Translations under genes and position numbers: made by a program
Source: JAGOPY01 sp964619555
GTDB taxonomy: Bacteria; Bacteroidota; Bacteroidia; Bacteroidales; JAGOPY01
Assembly: GCA_964619555.1 (NCBI GenBank)
Contig: CAZUDV010000007.1
Span: forward strand, 174,903 to 238,902
Length of the DNA stretch: 64,000 nt
Direction: 5' to 3'
Shown here: positions 60,612 to 64,000 of the stretch, in pieces
Position numbering within the stretch: the stretch's first letter is position 1
Layout of the letters: each line of letters opens with the position of its first letter
The notes under the pieces: generated by a model
The model's database searches: none
What the model was told of the DNA's origin: nothing
What the model saw: only the letters and a program-made list of their open reading frames with translations

Positions 60612-61553
60612 ATGAACAAAATTACCGTCGTTGGCGCCGGCAATGTCGGTGCAACCTGTGCTAACGTGCTTGCCCACAAGGATCTGGCGAGGGAAATCGT
60701 GCTCCTGGATATCAAGGAAGGCGTGGCTGAAGGCAAAGCGCTGGATATATGGCAGACATCTTCCATTAATAACTTTAACACCCGGGTAAAAGGCTGCACC
60801 AACGATTACCTGAAAACCAAAGGTTCAGGGATCATTGTGATCACTTCCGGCATTCCGCGTAAACCGGGCATGTCACGTGACGATTTGATCCGGACCAATG
60901 CGGTCATTGTGAAAGAAGTCGTGGAACGCTCTATCCGTTATTCACCGGATGCGATCATCATTATCGTATCCAATCCGCTCGATGTGATGACCTACGTGGC
61001 TTACAAAGCCGCCAATAAAGACTCCCGCAAGGTCTTCGGCATGGCCGGCATCCTGGATACCGGCCGTTACAAGGCGTTTATAGCAGAAGCTCTGGACATC
61101 TCGCCAAAAGACATCCATGCCATGCTGATGGGCAGTCATGGCGATTCCATGGTACCTTTGAGGAGATATACTTCAGTAGCCGGGATCCCGGTCACTGAAA
61201 TGCTGAATAAGGAAGAACTGGATAAGATCATCGAGCGCACCCGCAAAGGCGGCGGCGAACTGGTGAACCTAATGGGAACATCGGCCTGGTATGCCCCCGG
61301 TGCGGCAGTCGCTCAAATGGTGGAAGCCATCGTGGACGATGAAAAGCGGATCTTTCCGGTTTGCGCTTACCTCAATGGCGAATACGGCCTGAAAAACATT
61401 TATATGGGAGTGCCGGTCAAACTTGGCAAAAATGGTATCGAAGAAATCATCCAGTTGCAGTTGAACAAGAATGAAATGAAGATGGTGGAGGAATCCGCTT
61501 CTTCAGTCCGCGAGGTCATGGATGTCCTGGATGAGATGAAACTGTTCGAATAA
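60612..61553 (+). CDS. mdh: Malate dehydrogenase
   Basis: 313 aa from ATG 60612, which opens the Rossmann fold directly (MNKITVVGAGNVGATCANVLA). An Arg near the active loop (SGIPRKPGMSRDDLIRTNA) selects malate over lactate. IIIVSNPLDVMTYVAYKA and the catalytic His in MLMGSHGDSMVPLRRYTSVAGIPV complete the set. It interconverts malate and oxaloacetate with NAD. It belongs to the lactate-like MDH group common in Bacteroidota. Together with maeB and the fumarate module at 22-26 kb it fits C4-acid metabolism. Confidence 0.96.
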   Translation: MNKITVVGAGNVGATCANVLAHKDLAREIVLLDIKEGVAEGKALDIWQTSSINNFNTRVKGCTNDYLKTKGSGIIVITSGIPRKPGMSRDDLIRTNAVIVKEVVERSIRYSPDAIIIIVSNPLDVMTYVAYKAANKDSRKVFGMAGILDTGRYKAFIAEALDISPKDIHAMLMGSHGDSMVPLRRYTSVAGIPVTEMLNKEELDKIIERTRKGGGELVNLMGTSAWYAPGAAVAQMVEAIVDDEKRIFPVCAYLNGEYGLKNIYMGVPVKLGKNGIEEIIQLQLNKNEMKMVEESASSVREVMDVLDEMKLFE

Positions 61554-61595
61554 GATCCGCCGGAAGGGTGTATATCCTGCGTCCCTTCCATATCC

Positions 61596-63140
61596 CTACC
61601 TTCGTTTCTTACCGGTCAGGGCGCCCAGCAATCCCCGGGTCAGTTCCCTGAAAACCGTCCGGCCAATCTGGCGGGTCATGGTATTTTTCGAGAGTTGCTC
61701 AAACACACTCGGTGCTGGCTTTTCTCTTCTTCCCCTGTCTTGCCTTTCCCTGGCCGAACGGTCATCTTCCGGTTCATTTCCACGGTATTCATCTATCTTC
61801 CTGCCCAGGATCTCATAGGCGCTTTCACGGTCCACCTCCCTGTTATAGTACGATACCAGCTTGGAGGAATCGATGATTTCGTCGACCTCTTCCGGGGTGA
61901 GAATGTCCATTCGTCCCATCGGCGAACGAAGCAGCGTTGCGGCCAAAGGTGTGGGCCGGCCCTTCTCATCCAGGGCGGTGATCATAGCCTCCCCTGTGCC
62001 CAGCGAGGTCAGCAATTCAGGCACATCATAAAAGGGTGATTCCGGGTAATTTTCAGCCGTCTTATTGATCATCTGCCGGTCTTTCGGGGTGAATGCCCGC
62101 AAGGCATGCTGGATCTTCAGGCCAAGCTGTCCGAGCACCTCGTCCGGCACATCGGTCGGATTCTGGGTACAAAAATAAATACCAACGCCTTTTGAGCGGA
62201 TCAGCCGGATGATGGTTTCAATCTGGTTCAAAAGCGCTTTGGAGGCTTCGTTGAAGATCAGGTGGGCTTCATCAATGAACAGGACCAGCTTTGGTTTTTC
62301 ATCGTCACCGACTTCAGGAAAGGTACCGTAGATCTCTGCCAGCAGGCAAAGCATAAAAGTCGAAAAAAGCTTAGGCCTGTCCTGGATATCGGTCAGCCGG
62401 ATAATGGAAATGATCCCCTGCCCTTTCATATTGGTCCGGCATAGATCTTCAACATTGAAAGATTCCTCTCCGAAAAAACGATCGGCACCCTGCTGTTCTA
62501 TTTCGATAATTTTCCGCATGATGGTCGACACCGACGTGCTGGAGATCGCTCCGTATTCCTCTTTAATTTCATCTTTAGCCTCTTCGGAAAGATATTGCAG
62601 GACACGCTTGAAATCTTTCAGGTCGAGCAGCGGGATGTTCTTGTCGTCGCAATATTTAAATGCCAGGGACACCACCCCGCCCTGGGTATCGTTCAATCCC
62701 AGAATGCGGGATAACAGCACCGGCCCGAACTCTGTGACGGTTGCCCTGAGCCGGGCTCCCTTTTCATCCGATAAAGTCAGGAATTCTACCGGCATGCCTT
62801 TCCCTTCCCATGGGATACCCAACAGATCGTGCCTCTTTTCCACATGCTTGTTGGTAGTCCCGGGCCGGGCGATACCGCTCAGGTCGCCCTTGATATCCAT
62901 TAACAAAGTGGGAATGCCATTTTCCGAAAGCTGCTCAGCGATGATCTGCAGGGTCTTGGTCTTTCCGGTACCGGTAGCGCCGGCTATCAGTCCATGCCGG
63001 TTCATGGTTTTCAGCGGGATCTTGACGACCGCTCCGCGTATTCCTTCACCATTCAGCATGCCCGTGCCAATTGCCAGATAACCGCCTTCACAGGTATACC
63101 CCTGTTCGATCGTGGACTTGAATTGATTGAGTTGATCCAT
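61596..63140 (-). CDS. HerA-like ATPase of the DUF853 (YjgR) family
   Basis: 514 aa. Walker A is GATGTGKTKTLQI near residue 35-47. LLMDIKGDLSGIARPG and the Walker B KLVLFIDEAHLIFNEASKALLNQIETIIRLIRSKGVGIYFCTQNP follow, then LGLKIQHALRAFTPKDRQMINKTA. The C-terminus is basic (EPEDDRSARERQDRGRREKPAPSVFEQLSKNTMTRQIGR), typical for DUF853. The family is related to HerA/FtsK pumps but its role is unknown. It is convergent with mdh and divergent from the sirtuin. Confidence 0.93.
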   Translation of the reverse strand: MDQLNQFKSTIEQGYTCEGGYLAIGTGMLNGEGIRGAVVKIPLKTMNRHGLIAGATGTGKTKTLQIIAEQLSENGIPTLLMDIKGDLSGIARPGTTNKHVEKRHDLLGIPWEGKGMPVEFLTLSDEKGARLRATVTEFGPVLLSRILGLNDTQGGVVSLAFKYCDDKNIPLLDLKDFKRVLQYLSEEAKDEIKEEYGAISSTSVSTIMRKIIEIEQQGADRFFGEESFNVEDLCRTNMKGQGIISIIRLTDIQDRPKLFSTFMLCLLAEIYGTFPEVGDDEKPKLVLFIDEAHLIFNEASKALLNQIETIIRLIRSKGVGIYFCTQNPTDVPDEVLGQLGLKIQHALRAFTPKDRQMINKTAENYPESPFYDVPELLTSLGTGEAMITALDEKGRPTPLAATLLRSPMGRMDILTPEEVDEIIDSSKLVSYYNREVDRESAYEILGRKIDEYRGNEPEDDRSARERQDRGRREKPAPSVFEQLSKNTMTRQIGRTVFRELTRGLLGALTGKKRR

Positions 63141-63230
63141 TTTATTATGTGTTTTTACAAATTTAGTAAAGAAGCCCGGTTTCCAGGCAAAATGCCAATT
63201 TTTTATAAATTTATGTCATATAACCGAATG

Positions 63231-63917
63231 ATGAAAAAATTGGTAGTTTTGACCGGCGCCGGGATCAGTGCGGAAAGCGGCCTTAAAACATTCCGCGATC
63301 ACGATGGATTATGGCATAATTACCGGGTGGAGGATGTAGCCACGCCTGAAGCCTGGGCACGGGACATGGACCTGGTCCTCGACTTTTACAACCAAAGGCG
63401 GAAAAATTTACTGGAAGCCCGGCCGAATGCTGCTCATCTCGCCCTGGCAAAACTGGAGCAAAAATATGATGTACAGATCATTACCCAAAATGTGGACGAC
63501 CTGCACGAACAGGGAGGTTCGTCCAAAGTGCTGCACCTTCACGGCGAACTGAAAAAAGTCCGAAGCACGGCCGATCCCGAATTAATATATGAACTGGAGG
63601 GCTGGGAACTGAAACGCGGCGATCTGTGTGAAAAGGGCTCACAGCTCCGGCCGCACATTGTCTGGTTCGGGGAACCCGTGCCGCTCATACCGCTTGCTGC
63701 AAAGATGTGCGAAGAAGCCGATATTTGCCTGATCGTCGGAACGTCGCTGCAGGTCTACCCGGCGGCAGGACTTGTGCATTATGTATTCCAGGGTGCGCCA
63801 AAATACTATGTTGATCCGAGAGCCGTGCCGGTTTCTTTTGTCTCCAATCTCGAAGTCATTCAGAAAACGGCAGGTGAAGGAGTCCCGTTGCTGGTGGAAA
63901 AACTACTTAAGGGCTAA
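63231..63917 (+). CDS. cobB: Sirtuin-type NAD-dependent protein deacylase, zinc site lost
   Basis: 228 aa from ATG 63231; ATGs at 63228 and 63213 are alternatives. NAD-binding motifs are GAGISAESGLKTFRD and TQNVDDLHEQGG, with catalytic His104 in LHLHGEL. Tyr53 and Arg56 (FYNQRR) match the Tyr-x-x-Arg pair used by desuccinylases, so succinyl or malonyl lysine may be the substrate. The four zinc Cys of class III sirtuins are missing; only one Cys (GDLCEKGSQLRPHIVWFGE) is left in that region. This zinc-less form occurs in other Bacteroidota and should still fold. Confidence 0.92.
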   Translation: MKKLVVLTGAGISAESGLKTFRDHDGLWHNYRVEDVATPEAWARDMDLVLDFYNQRRKNLLEARPNAAHLALAKLEQKYDVQIITQNVDDLHEQGGSSKVLHLHGELKKVRSTADPELIYELEGWELKRGDLCEKGSQLRPHIVWFGEPVPLIPLAAKMCEEADICLIVGTSLQVYPAAGLVHYVFQGAPKYYVDPRAVPVSFVSNLEVIQKTAGEGVPLLVEKLLKG

Positions 63918-63920
63918 AGA

Positions 63921-63952
63921 GTGTTTAGTGTTTAGTGTTTAGTGTTTAGTTG
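63921..63952. repeat. 7-bp tandem repeat (GTGTTTA type)
   Basis: GTGTTTA GTGTTTA GTGTTTA GTGTTTA GTTG runs directly after the sirtuin stop codon. It is one of the heptad-period patches at gene ends in this window. Confidence 0.85.
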
Positions 63953-64000
63953 TTATATAGCACAACATATTTTACACTTTTTCAATACTGTTAAGAAGCA

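Noticed and set aside
61562..61590. GGAAGGG/CCCTTCC hairpin between mdh and the DUF853 gene as a bidirectional terminator
   Set aside because: The stem is 7 bp with a 14-base loop and no T-run follows on either side.

Overview
The window is chromosomal DNA from a member of the Bacteroidota, most likely a Bacteroidales/Marinilabiliales-type organism. Evidence is a full-length SprA (type IX secretion outer-membrane translocon) in the order ruvA-sprA-gcvH-tonB, several PorT-like outer-membrane barrels, a FISUMP-domain protein, a Bacteroidetes-type TonB, promoters of the TAnnTTTG type and few Shine-Dalgarno sites. There are no rRNA genes, one tRNA, no CRISPR array and no recognisable insertion sequence or integrase.

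Layout. 1-3.9 kb: the 3' end of a surface-type gene that carries an in-frame stop, an unknown gene, and a long repeat-rich secreted protein. 4.13-15.18 kb: an A+T-rich accessory island bounded by a 17-bp direct repeat. One copy is the 3' end of tRNA-Arg(CCG), the other lies 11 kb away, which is the footprint of integration into a tRNA gene. All confident island genes are on the minus strand: a helicase-less ISP-type restriction-modification enzyme, a FISUMP lipoprotein-like protein, a J-domain protein, a RadC/JAMM protein, an MqsR-like/Panacea toxin-antitoxin pair with palindromic operators, and a four-gene ubiquitin-like conjugation operon (tandem Ubl, E2, E1, DUF6527).

15.2-19.3 kb: fbaA, a four-helix-bundle (23S-intervening-sequence type) gene enclosed by long inverted arms made of 7-bp repeats, and a usp-SPOR-usp operon. 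19.5-31.3 kb: a sensor kinase with two response regulators, followed by a Dcu-type C4-dicarboxylate transporter, an aspartate ammonia-lyase with a signal peptide, a type II asparaginase and outer-membrane porins. Together these look like a periplasmic asparagine-to-aspartate-to-fumarate module feeding fumarate respiration. 31.3-35.9 kb: AI-2E transporter, HlyD adaptor, DUF2955 membrane protein and TolC-like protein, an efflux operon. 35.9-38.5 kb: a decayed barrel gene and a three-gene envelope operon.

38.7-50 kb: housekeeping and envelope genes (ruvB, queG, a PKD/T9SS-type secreted protein, a PhoB-type regulator, radical SAM, polyprenyl synthase, mtnA, M20 amidohydrolase, tonB, gcvH). 50.1-63.9 kb: sprA and ruvA, divergent from maeB and mdh, then a HerA-like DUF853 ATPase and a sirtuin. 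Many intergenic gaps hold degenerate tandem repeats with a 7-bp period, several arranged as inverted pairs. These look like a distinct repeat family of this genome.
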